Shown here: positions 53,444-64,000 of the stretch, in pieces
Numbering within the stretch: position 1 is the stretch's first letter
Layout of the letters: each line of letters begins with the position of its first letter
Source: Erpobdella octoculata
Taxonomy: Eukaryota > Annelida > Clitellata > Hirudinida > Erpobdellidae
Direction of reading: 5' to 3'
Assembly: GCA_963978895.1 (NCBI GenBank)
Contig: OZ022238.1
Span: forward strand, 3,365,161 to 3,429,160
DNA length: 64,000 nucleotides
Translations under genes and position numbers: made by a program
Notes under the pieces: model-generated
Told to the model about the DNA's origin: nothing
Database searches by the model: none
Seen by the model: only the letters and a program-made list of their open reading frames with translations

Positions 53444-54769
53444 AAATTAGTGCCCTATGTGAGATTCAGCCGGGTAGCGGTATCGGAAGAGTACACGGGA
53501 TTTTATTTTTCATCGAAGAGGTTAATTAGATTTTTAGAGAATTTTTTTTGTAATTTATCATCAAATGATTCGTTATTTCAATGGATTTTTGCAGCCTGAA
53601 GAAAATGAGCTCCACATTAATTTTCGATTGCAAGGGTTCGAGATACCACGTGGCGGAGAAAAAAATTTGTTTGGTATTCATATCCACACAAATGGAAACC
53701 TTACAAACAAGTGTAATGGTACTGGACCACATTACAACCCATTCAATTTAACCCACGGGGCCCCGCAAGACCAGATCAAGTAAAGTTATAACCGTTTCCT
53801 GCAAAAGCTCTTAAAATTCTATTCGATGGAAACCAGAAAATCGATAAGTCTATCATCAGTACATTTATCTGTTTTTTGTAATTGTTCTTTATCTTTATTC
53901 AATTATTTTTATTGAATTTAATTAATTTATTATTCCAATTAGACACATGGGTGATCTCGGGAACTTAGACGTATTGCCGGATGGGACAGCGGATGGCAGG
54001 ATCACTACCAGAGATGTTACTTTGAGAGGCCAATATTCCGTTATTGGCAGAGCTGTTGTTGTTAGCAGTTTATTTATTAATTGATTATTTATTAATGCCG
54101 ACGGAACATATAAACTTACTGGTGCTAGGTTAGCTGAGTTGGTAGAATGTTAGCCTTGAATGTGAAAGCTTCACGCGTTGACTCGCACTCACTGCCTAGT
54201 AGCCCATGTCAACGGAAAACTTAGCGGGTAAAATCGTTCTCTCCGTGGGGCCTGTAAAAGAACAACGTTTTTGAACAACTCTGAAAAAGGCGCTATATAA
54301 GTTATCAAACAACATAACATGTCAGGCATTTTACCTGATACCTAGAATGGTCGGCTGGTGGACGGTTCTAGCCCAAACAAACAGTACTTGTAGAGTATTG
54401 TAAACTAGAAACTATCAAAAAAGAACTACTCAACCACCCCACCCCAAAGAGTTTGTAACAATCAGATAGAAGTGCTTGCGTTTAAATTTTATTCTAAATT
54501 GACCGAATGTCCTACAGCAAAGGACAAAATTGAAAAATGAAATTTTGAAAAATGTTGACAATTGTTGAAAGTTGTTCAGGATTTTTTCCAGCTTTTTAAA
54601 TATTTTGCTAAACGATTAGGTTTATTGACTGATTTAACGAATTTCAATTGTTTAGGTCCATGCCAAACGTGATGATCTTGGACGAGGTCCTGGCCCGGAC
54701 AGCTTGGTTACCGGCAATGCAGATGGAAGACTGGGTTGCTGCGTTATCAAAATAATTGATTACTACTAG
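53444..54769 (+). CDS. Cu/Zn superoxide dismutase, four exons (first exon not found)
   Basis: Exons 53444-53520, 53595-53779, 53943-54060 and 54656-54769 (TAG) have GT-AG borders and agreeing phases. Together they encode about 163 residues, against about 153 for SOD1. The enzyme turns superoxide into oxygen and hydrogen peroxide. Metal ligands are all present: GIHIH, GPHYNP, THGAP, KHMGD with its Asp, and VVHAK. The disulfide cysteines (NKC and RLGC) and the active-site Arg (GRLGC) are also there. It ends in Asp-Tyr-Tyr. The first exon here begins with two bases of a split codon and no ATG, so a start exon (perhaps a signal peptide, if secreted) lies upstream unrecognised. The last intron holds a SINE. 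No lesion is seen. Confidence 0.88.
54118..54320 (+). mobile_element. tRNA-derived SINE, third type, in the last SOD intron
   Basis: Head GGTTAGCTGAGTTGGTAGAA (A-box-like), then GCGTTGACTCGCACTC (B-box-like), then a body containing CTCTCCGTGGGGCC and a tail of AAAAAGGCGCTATATAAGTT. The GGCGCTATATAAG tail is shared with many invertebrate SINE/LINE pairs. Confidence 0.75.
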
Positions 54770-55639
54770 CTTGATAAAAAAATTCCTGATACAGAGAATA
54801 TGGCATTCTTGAATAATGTTTAACTATTAAAGTACCAAGAATTTTAATAAAAAATGTTTGATTGTATTTGATCACCACACCTGTTTTTTCTCAATAATCC
54901 AATGTGTTTTAATTCAAATCCAGTATGTTCTGTACACATATACACCGATCTAGATCTGTCCAGATCCAATATTCTAGGGGCGTTGACTTGGTTTTTTATG
55001 TTGTTTACTTAGAGTCATTAAGCGTTATAGATCTATTTTGAGAGCCGTTAAATATTTAGAATGAACAAAAAGCAGTGACTAAAGGGTGAAAGATACAGTT
55101 AATTGAAAAATAGTATAATACTATTTGAATAATACTCAAATTCGTTAAAAACAATTCTAACAACATAAAAAATATTAAAATTAAATTAATAATAATAGTA
55201 ATAACTAAATTGAATAAAAATAGTTTAGCAATGGCCTTTAAATAACGGAATTGCAATCAACTTCGTGGACATGACTGGAAGCAGAATTACATACTTCATC
55301 ATTAGCCACAGTACACAAACGTCGGATACAAAACATTTGTTTAACGAAGAACCATCTAAAAACCATCGTTACTAGTAACATGCATATTTTTGACAAAAGT
55401 TGAAGATGAATTAAAACTTTTACCACTATTATTTATTTATTAATATCTAGAAAAACAAATAGCTTGTGTGTTAAATCAGAAGAATACCATTGCTTAATAA
55501 TTAAACGTTTTAATTTATTAATGGAAAAAGTTTTTTTTACTTTCTGTCTTAGATAACTGAAGTCGCTTTAATTTTTTTTATAAACTTTTTAAGCAATATT
55601 CTGATCCATGTTCTTAATTTTACTAGTTCAGTTAATTTA

Positions 55640-55940
55640 CCTTTTGAATTTAACTCTGTTTCTACTGTTTCGGCTCGGATTCCTGATATCGATCAATGAA
55701 TACGTTTTGATACAGCTCCGACTTCATGCGCTTTCTCAGCTCGGCTCCCTTTTTTCAAGGCATCAAACCATCTACCCGGAAAATCTTATTCAGATTCAAA
55801 ATCTGGAAACCTAAATTGTTGAAGAGCAAGAAAGATACCCCTCCTTCTCCTAATCTAATTAAAGCTAGTCTCATAAACACTCGCTCAGCGGTAAACAAAG
55901 CAGCTCTAATCCATGATGTGATTCACAGTCACAAACTAGA
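55640..55940 (+). pseudogene. LINE endonuclease-start fragment
   Basis: One short frame reads NLIKASLINTRSAVNKAALI, then HDVIHSHKLD, the usual opening of the apurinic-type endonuclease domain of CR1/L2-like LINEs. Coding similarity stops abruptly after about 35 codons. Upstream, ARIPDID-like wording in another frame may belong to it. Confidence 0.5.
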
Positions 55941-56226
55941 CAGTGGAAGCGTACAGACAAGGATTTTTTTTCAAAGCATGAAATAATCGATAAATGTAAT
56001 AACAAAAGTTTCTTAGTTCATAGTTTTCTAGTTATTTATCGACGTATGCTTTGTAATGAAGCTTGAAAAACTCCATTATTACCAAAAGGCATAAAAATGA
56101 TGTTTTGTCTTTTCTGAGCAGAAAGCTATAAGAACTACCAGTAAATTAGAAGTCGTGGCTTGAGTTTTGGGCGATTTAATCATTTCAACAATTTTCAAAG
56201 TTTCATAGGTTACCCTTTTGTAAAAA

Positions 56227-57792
56227 ATGAAACGCGTAAAAGAAGAATTTGTTAAATTTTGTGAGAATATTTCGGTGCGTGGCGTATCAAAGATCGTCAA
56301 ATCACAAAGAACTTCTTTTAAAATTATGTGGTTGTGTGCTGCTCTTGCATGCTCAGGAATACTTATTTGGCAACTTTCTACTTTGCTTGTGAACTACACT
56401 TCATTTCCATATAAAACGGCCTATGGAGAAATACAAAAATATAATGTATTTCCAGCAATAACGCTTTGCAGTTTGAAACCAAAAGAACTGCAAATAGATT
56501 ATAATATCTATTTTACAGCCGAGGAGTATAAAAATAAACTATCTAACATAACTACTGCTTCTCAAAAGATATTTGATTTTAGCGAAAAATTCTTGATTTT
56601 TCTTTATGAGAGCTATTTTGCATCTCTCCCAAAATATGTAACAGACCCTGATGATTTCATTCAGTTTCCTAGTTGGGTTGCTTTAACTGACTACGCTGAT
56701 CAACATATAAGTGATGAAAATTGTACTCAACTTAAACACGAACTGATCTACCACCCAACTTATTACAACTGTCATTTGTTCCAGATTTCAGAACTTTGCA
56801 GCATCCCAGTGAAATCTTTGGAGTTTGTGATAAACACAAACACTTCATTCAGTTTTCAAGAAAACCTTTTTTATTTTGGTGAGCCTAACATCAAAGAAGG
56901 AGTAATATTAGAATTATCGGCTCCTGGAAATCTGATTGATGTATCAAACGGGCTCATACTCGGTCTTGGAACGTATGCGATTGTAGAATTAAATATGAAG
57001 GTTAGAACACTTTTAGACAAGCCGTACAGCAGTGAAGGTTGTGAAAGTAAAAAGTATATAGAAGAGTTTTCAAATCTTTTTTATGATACTAATGTTTGCA
57101 AAACTAAATGTATCCAAGACGCCTTTTTTGAAAAATGCCAATGCCTTTTTAGAGCCGCAATTGTGCCTCCAATGGACAACAGTAAAGTTTTATGTGGCAA
57201 CGCTACATTGGTATTAAGAAACAACAATTTAGATATAAGAACAGAAATTAATCAGACTCAAAAACTGTTTGAACGAATCAATTGTGTATTCGATGTTTAT
57301 ACTAAAATAAAAAATATCTGTGATTCAAATTGTAAGAAGAAACCTTGCGTTAAAACTATTTACGAACGAAATTTCCACACTTTGTATAATTGGCCACCAA
57401 TTTCTTCACAGCTGTTATTTTTCAAATTACTCATCGGTTATCCAGAATGTCATAGTAGTGAAAATACGTGTAAATATTTTAAGGATTACTTTGAAATAAT
57501 AGACAAATACTATAAAAATAATATAACTATTGAAAACTTAAATGATTTTTTTCGAAAAAACGATAAAATCAGATCACGTTTTCTGCAAGTGAAATTTGCA
57601 TTCCCTTCTGATCATCCTATTTCCATCACCGATACACCTGTTTACACCTGGGATTCTGTACTTGCAAATATTGGCGGATGTCTCAGTTTATGGATGGGAA
57701 TTACCATAATGACATTTGTTGAAATAATTGAATTTTTCTGTAATTTGGTGGTTTCTTCGAAAAAATCATTTATTGAAACATCACCAAATTGA
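56227..57792 (+). CDS. DEG/ENaC channel gene 8 (521 aa, single exon, divergent)
   Basis: Open throughout but the most changed full copy. FCENISVRGVSKI at the N-terminus (Cys for the usual Gly12). FPAITLCS is kept. NTDGVK of the other genes is replaced by NIKEGVI, and GTGTDSLVE by GLGTYAIVE. The thumb has all ten cysteines but KKKPC in place of KKPC, one residue longer. TM2 reads NIGGCLSLWMGITIM: Cys replaces Ser after GG and the filter position is G-I-T. The C-terminus (SFIETSPN) lacks the KLP(I/V) end. Whether the differences mean new function or relaxed constraint cannot be told, but every structural landmark remains. Confidence 0.9.
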   Translation: MKRVKEEFVKFCENISVRGVSKIVKSQRTSFKIMWLCAALACSGILIWQLSTLLVNYTSFPYKTAYGEIQKYNVFPAITLCSLKPKELQIDYNIYFTAEEYKNKLSNITTASQKIFDFSEKFLIFLYESYFASLPKYVTDPDDFIQFPSWVALTDYADQHISDENCTQLKHELIYHPTYYNCHLFQISELCSIPVKSLEFVINTNTSFSFQENLFYFGEPNIKEGVILELSAPGNLIDVSNGLILGLGTYAIVELNMKVRTLLDKPYSSEGCESKKYIEEFSNLFYDTNVCKTKCIQDAFFEKCQCLFRAAIVPPMDNSKVLCGNATLVLRNNNLDIRTEINQTQKLFERINCVFDVYTKIKNICDSNCKKKPCVKTIYERNFHTLYNWPPISSQLLFFKLLIGYPECHSSENTCKYFKDYFEIIDKYYKNNITIENLNDFFRKNDKIRSRFLQVKFAFPSDHPISITDTPVYTWDSVLANIGGCLSLWMGITIMTFVEIIEFFCNLVVSSKKSFIETSPN

Positions 57793-60180
57793 ACTGAAGA
57801 TCACGATCAAACAATTGTTAAGTCTACATTTATCAATTATTTGAAATATGACAATTTTATAGATGTAATTAAATTATGTTTCCAATTTATATTTACTTAA
57901 GTTTTTATAATTTCATTAGAAAATTTTACAGTTGCATACAGTTTTTTTTATCAATTTGATTTTATGGAAATATTATTTTTGAAAAAATTCCAGTCTCACT
58001 TGATATTTAAAAAAATGAATTAGTTTCGATTTAAGGATAATAATAACTTAAAATCACTGGAGTATTTCAATTATTTTTTTTAATGTTTTTCATAACCTTC
58101 ATCTGAATAATGTTTTTTTATTCTGTTAGTTGTTTAGGCAGTTTCTTGTGATCAATTTTTAACTAACTTTTCTACCATCTAGGTTTTAATTTTCTAGTAA
58201 ACGAGCAAAATTAATATAAATATTAAAAATTTCAAATTTTATCTTGTTTATGTTGTTACCTTTTTTTCAACTTAATCTAGATTTTATTTTTTTAAACATC
58301 AGGTTTGAGTTTTGGGTTTTCAAAAGTTTGGATTTGTTTTTAGGTTAAAAAATAAAAAACTTTTGATTTTGAGTCGATTTTTTGACTTTTGAAAGTGGCA
58401 TAAGATTCCGATAGTATCTGGATTGTTTTTTTTGGAAACTGCCTTTTCTTAACTCATTTACGCCTGAGGCCATTTTTAATCTAATTATGCACGTTTTTAC
58501 CGGGCCTGAGTTTTAGCTCGGAGCTGCTGTTGGGCTCTTGGCACCTTACCACATGTCTCGGAAAAGTAAGCGGAGAAAGAAACGGAAGCCTGAGAGAAAA
58601 ACAATAGAAAAACGTTTAAAAACACGCACACCGACGGGTAACCCCGTTAGTAAATAATATTTGAATGAAATAAAAAAAATGACTAATCACTTCTTAAATT
58701 ATTAATAGCAATTGGATGAAAAAAATGCTAGTCATACAATACAATACAATAAAACTTTCTTATAGCGATATAACTAAACAAGACTAGAGTCTTGCACAAA
58801 TGTGCTACGTAAACGTTTACTCACCAATAAATTTAAAGAGTAAAAATATTTAAAACAACGATTTTCATATTTGATTTCAATTTTCAAAATAGAAGCAAAA
58901 CTAATACTCTGTTTGCAATTCTAATGTTCAATTTTACATGTATTTTACCTAAACATCTTTTCAAACGTTACGTTTGCATATTTAATTAATGGAAATTTGT
59001 TTTTAATTTAGAAAAAAAATATGTTTAAAAAGTTAATTAAATTAAATTATTTAGAAATTAAACAAATATAGAAAAACAAGAAGTGATTAAGTCAGTTTAA
59101 TATTTTGGATATCTATGCTTCACTGGCAGATGGAACCAACACAAACAATTTCTAAATAATAGTAAGTCTTTCGTGTAACAAAATAAATCATTGTTAAAAG
59201 TTGAAAAGATTGACAGGCTTCACGAGTTTTATTACACAATTTTACGAAAACTAAAACAAATACTATTTATTTTATTTGAATTTTTATTAACCTAAAACAA
59301 AGGAGCAAACGTACAACAAAAATCTTAGACGCCTAATGACGCAAAAAGACAGTGATGCGTGTCTCTGACTAGCAAAAGGGTCGGAATTCCACATCTTGTT
59401 GGTGTTGTGTATGCATTGTATACACAGTCATACAGACTCAGGTAGGTGTTGCTGGAATCTAAGACAAAAAATACATGTATTAAATACAATTAATCTATAA
59501 AGTTTGTACTGTGTGTTACAAAAACTGTAGTTAAACACACACATTATGAGTTTTGTTGCTGTTTAAAACTTCATAAACAAACTGTTTTAATTTTTGAAAA
59601 AAAAAACTTAAAGACATTCCATTAGACGGTGGTGGTATTGCTGTGTGAATTTCACCGGCATCAGTAGTGTAGCTTCTTTAAGCAAGAATTTTACTAGCAT
59701 TGCTCAGGTTGAATGTCTCATCAGGGCTTATTTTATTTTATATTAACTTTGATCATAAGCACAAATGCAGTTTGACTAGTTGAACAATATATTGTCCAAA
59801 TAAACCAAAACCATTTTGCAAAGATTAACATTCCTCATTTGATTTAATTATTGAATACATAAAAAAGTAAATTCTGCCTTGCCTTTGCGTTTAAATACGA
59901 ATCTATAATAAAAGAGGAAGAAAAAGTTAAAAGAATTAATTTATAATCCGCTATTTAAGTTTTAAAACACCTGGTTTAAATAACTTTAAGCTATTTTTAA
60001 AAAAATGCTGAAAAAATTATTTTAATAAATCTTGCATTTATAATGGTAAAGTGCCAATCTGAAACTCTTAAACTACTGGAGAAAACACAAATCCAATCTG
60101 ACTACATGTGATTTAAATTTTGTTTGTGCACAAAATTTCAAAAACTCTTAAAATAATAATTTTTTAATTAAAAAAATGAA
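57793..60180. other. Spacer 3' of channel gene 8
   Basis: AT-rich, with no gene. 58440-58660 is a GC-richer repeat fragment with a basic reading frame (MSRKSKRRKKRKPERK) ending in ACGGGTAACCCCGTTAGT. The same end word, CCGGGTAACCCTGTTAGT, recurs at 61848-61868. A one-armed copy of the 39.8 kb hairpin repeat lies at 59905-60060. Confidence 0.5.
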
Positions 60181-60189
60181 AAATTGACG

Positions 60190-60431
60190 GTGATGTACAC
60201 AGCTGAGTTATTAAAATATCTACTTTCCACATTTTGACTTCTGTTATTTATACAAGTTTTCAAATAATTTGCAACCATTCAATAAAATCTATAATTATGA
60301 TATTGTTTACAATTACTGCTGACGTGATTCAAAAATTTTCTAATCCATATCTCAGTTTTAATACAGATGGAGTGAAAGTAGAGCTATCTTTTCCTGGGTC
60401 TAATAATGATATTCCAAAAAGATTTGCTTAA
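60190..60431 (+). pseudogene. DEG/ENaC relic B (mid-ectodomain)
   Basis: Two frames together resemble the paralog middle: FPHFDFCYLYKFSN in one frame, then after a shift CNHSIKSIIMILFT, FNTDGVKVELSFPG and NDIPKRFA, followed by a stop. It corresponds to the segment between YHPDF-DCHLY and SKGFNLG in intact copies. Nothing before or after it aligns, so both ends are lost. Confidence 0.75.
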
Positions 60432-61490
60432 TGAAATGTTAACAATAAATACAAAAAATAACTCATGCTTTGACTCAAACTCATAATTCTGCTTATAAAA
60501 TCATACAAGATTAAACACGATTTAACTATTCCAAAAATGCCGTCTAAATTGTTTCAGTCAATCAATAAAGAGTAGAAAATATTGGCTTTCCACATGCTCT
60601 ATACAGTGAAGAAAAAATAAGCAACTTCTAAATAGGGAATCACTCAGGTGCTTCAATAAAACAATACAATATAGAAATTTATCTGCTCAGGTCTCGCGAA
60701 TTGCTTGCATATTTCAAAAACACTGTAAAAAGGCCAATGTTGACACGTGTCTCTAACTAATTTTTTTAATTTTTTCCAAAAATTGTTTTTAGTTTCAAAG
60801 TTGCGTTTATTTTGTTGGCTTTGCTTTAAACTCTTTATTTCAAATTATTATTTTATTATTACCAACACACATAAAACCGATGTATTAAATATCACCAAAG
60901 CCAAGCAGAACGCTGTAAACAAACTACAACAGAAAAATAAATCAGTAAGGGATTTCACATATGTATATTTCAATACGCATTTTGTCGAAACTAATTTTAC
61001 CAAATCCGTTTGTTAGTTTGAACAACATCCAATATTTTTAATAATTATAATAGCTCAATTAAATAAGTAATTTAGGTTTAAATAGTTAAATAGATGATGA
61101 CATGATTCAAGAAAACGTTTGGCGTCAATACAAATGGGACTTCAACCAGCGGCGGCGGCGTTTCAAAATCAATAGAGCTTTTAAATTACCAAAATATGCA
61201 TTTATTTGAGACTTTATTAGTCATTGTTTTTTTATTTTCGACTTTTTTAAATTAGGGACGTCATATCAACAAAACCTTGGAAAGGGCAACTTATTCTAAG
61301 AGCCCACCAATTTTTGAAAACATTTTTTGGAAATCATTAATTTAAAAAACCATCCAGAAATTTCGCCGGAGGAGACTGGAGAAAAAAAGATTTTCTGCAC
61401 ATCGTTGTTTAGAAAGCATTATAATGTTTATGTTTGGCGGTTCAAAACTGTTTTGAAACACATGACAACTGATAAATGCAAACTGGGATG

Positions 61491-61648
<158 letters not shown>

Positions 61649-61949
61649 ACTCCTTAAAAACGCAGCAGAATTGAGCCCTACGTATTAACAAAATGCCTTG
61701 CCAAAGCCAAGAAAAAATAATTAAAAAGCGTAACAACAAAATCTTATCTTTTAGATGAAAAATTGAATAGGAAATTAAAAATTAAACAAAAAGAAAAAAG
61801 AGAGGCAGAGATGCAACAGGAGAATACTTTATAAAAATCCCGGGAAACGCCGGGTAACCCTGTTAGTTAATACATAAGCACAAATTCGTCCATGCATAAG
61901 AATAGTTTTGTTAATTCATATTAAAATTTTAAATACAACATGAAACACA

Positions 61950-62620
61950 TTTTTTTATGAAACAGACTTGTAATACTGATGATGAGGAAGAAGATGATCA
62001 TAATATTACTCGCTGCTCTGATTATACTTTCATAGAAACAGAAAAACCCATTCAAGTAAAAGATTACATGAAAAAACAATCAATTAGCAATTTGTTTAGT
62101 TACCATGCATGATTGCTCAACAAGTCCTTTTGTTTTCAGAACATAAAACGAATGAATTGAAGAATATCTGAGCAGTTTACGTAGCAAAAACTTCTAATAG
62201 AAAAACAAAAAATATGTAATAAAAAAGTCTTTGCTTGCTATTAAAGTTTTTATTTAAAAAGAAAAAACATTTTTTTATGAAATAGACAATAGACTTGTAA
62301 TACTGATGATGAGGAACATGATGATCATAATAATGCTGGCTGCTCTGATAACAATTACAAGACATTTTTTCATTGTTTCATAGAGACAGAAAAAATTAGA
62401 GATAGCATGTAAGAACAATCAATAAACGATATTGTGAATCAAGTGTTTGTATTGTTACCATGCATGACTGTTCGGCAAGTCATATTGTTTTCAGCATACA
62501 AAGCCGATGTATCTAAGAGTTTCTGAGCAGTTTACGTAGCAACAACTGCTAATAGAAAAACAAATACTTTATGTAATAAAACAGAGTTACTGTTTGTTAT
62601 TAGAGTTTTTAAACATTTTA
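61950..62620. repeat. Two-copy duplication (about 330-355 bases) just upstream of channel gene 9
   Basis: Copy one (61950-62260) and copy two (62265-62620) share TTTTTTTATGAAA(C/T)AGAC, CTTGTAATACTGATGATGAG, GTTACCATGCATGA, TCTGAGCAGTTTACGTAGCA and AATAGAAAAACAAA in the same order. Copy two ends about 30 bases before the start codon. Confidence 0.85.
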
Positions 62621-62648
62621 AAAATCCTAAAAATTTATTGTGCAAAAC

Positions 62649-64000
62649 ATGAAACGAGTAAAAGAAGAATTTGTTAAATTTGGTGAAAATATTTCTGTGC
62701 GTGGCATATCGAAAATCGTCAAATCGAAAAGAAAACCTTTCAAGATCATGTGGTTGTGTGCTGCTCTTGGATGTTCAGGAATTCTCACTTATCAACTTGT
62801 TACTTTACTTCTGAATTACAGTTCATATCCTTATAGAACTACTTATGGAGAATTACCAACTTCAAATATATTTCCTTCAATAACTATTTGCAATATGAAA
62901 GAAAAAACTGCTCAAGTTGATTATGACATTTACTTAACATATGAAGAGTATATGGACAAAATGGTTAATATAACACAAATTTTTGGAAATGTTTCCGGTT
63001 ATACAAAGTATTTAATTCACAACTCTTATATTACATCTTTACCAAAATTTAAAACAAGTAATAAGGATGTTCTTCCATTTCTAGTTTACGTTGGAATAAC
63101 TGGCAATGCTAATAAATTAATAAATGATGAACGTTGTCTAAGCCTGAGACAAGAAAACATTTATCATCGACATCATTATGACTGTTTCTTATATCAAATT
63201 TTAAAACCTTGCATCGACTCAGTAAAATCTTTAACTATGATATTTTATACAAATTCTTCCAACGTTGGTCAAAACTTGTATGAGTTTGATAAAAGAAGAT
63301 TAAAAACAGATGGAATACAAGTAGTTCTATCTCCCCCTGGAGTTGTGGGAGATATTTCAAACGGTTTTAATGTTGGTCCAGGAACTGATACGTTAGTAGA
63401 AATATCCATGAAAATAAAAACAATTTTAGACAAGCCATACAGCAGTGAAAGTTGTGAGAGTAAAAAATATATAGATGAGTTTTCAAGCAATCCTTATAAC
63501 TATTTTGTTTGCGATAACAAATGTATCCAAGAAGCATTTTTAAAGAAATGTAAATGTGTGTCTGAATACTTTCATGTTCCATCGATGTATGTCAATGAAG
63601 AAATATGCAGTAACACAACATTGGCAGATAAATTAAACCGTTTGGATTTAGAAACACAAATAAACAGAACAAAAAAGTATTTTGAACAAAATGATTGTAC
63701 ATTTGAAGTTTATGGAAGATCAGTGGATATCTGTGAGTCAAATTGCAAGAAACCTTGCGTTGAAACTTATTACGAACAATCTATTCACACACTGTCTGAC
63801 TGGCCAAAATTGTCGTCCATGGGATGTTTATTGCAAATTATATGAATCCTTATTCTAGAGTTGGATCACTTGGTTCAGCTTATTTTGAAGATTACTTTTT
63901 TGAAATGGAAAGGTTTATGAAAAAAAAAATTACTTTAGAGCAGTTAAATGATTTTTTTCAAAAAAATGATAAAATTGGATCAACATTTTTGCAAATAACA
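62649..64000 (+). pseudogene. DEG/ENaC channel gene 9, frameshifted and cut by the window end
   Basis: Starts MKRVKEEFVKFGENISVRG; an ATG nine bases earlier gives three extra residues, but this start matches the paralogs. TM1, FPSITICN, PYSSESC (ESC for the usual EGC), VC, NKC, KKC-KC, ICSN (for ICGN), NDC, DIC, SNC and KPC follow in normal order. After DWPKLSS the frame shifts near 63815: the original frame ends at TGA 63843-63845, while homology continues in another frame as FIANYMNP, EDYFFEME, LEQLNDFFQKNDKI and FLQIT, running to the edge. A one-base loss (or two-base gain) explains it. TM2 lies outside the window. Either a young pseudogene or a sequencing error. Confidence 0.82.

Overview
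This is nuclear DNA of an animal, almost certainly an invertebrate. It is AT-rich and full of microsatellites, tRNA-derived SINEs and non-LTR retrotransposon pieces. It carries spliced metazoan housekeeping genes next to a lineage-specific ion-channel array. Nothing bacterial or viral was recognised. The phylum cannot be fixed from the sequence.

Left end (1-18 kb): two conserved genes lie head-to-tail on the minus strand. The 5' half of a UBE4A-type ubiquitin E4 ligase (10 exons, start codon at 4792) runs off the left edge. A complete 12-exon WDR13 WD40-repeat gene occupies 8977-15859. I rebuilt both exon by exon with consistent splice phases and about the expected length. An unidentified plus-strand gene may start opposite UBE4A near 5103. 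Introns and spacers hold minisatellites, an intact SINE and a perfect 151-bp tandem duplication.

Right three quarters (18-64 kb): a tandem array of single-exon DEG/ENaC (amiloride-sensitive sodium channel) genes. Six are on the minus strand (18-43 kb), three on the plus strand (47-64 kb; the last is frameshifted and cut by the window end), and two are degraded relics. All share the ENaC layout: short N-terminus, TM1, cysteine-rich ectodomain of about 400 residues, TM2, short tail. All have Arg-Gly where the family normally has the gating motif His-Gly. The eight with TM2 in view have G-V-T or G-I-T where the G/S-x-S selectivity filter is expected. Shared 5' TATA-like blocks and shared 3' flanks show that whole units duplicated. 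If the genes are expressed they would make trimeric cation channels; the ligand is unknown.

Inserted in the array: a nearly full-length R2-superclade retrotransposon sitting inside a (TAG)n microsatellite with one in-frame TGA; SINEs that share a 3' body but have different tRNA heads; a degraded CR1/L2-like LINE; repeated LINE tails; a (TA)n-bounded composite repeat; and a four-exon Cu/Zn superoxide dismutase gene (53.4-54.8 kb) whose first exon was not found.
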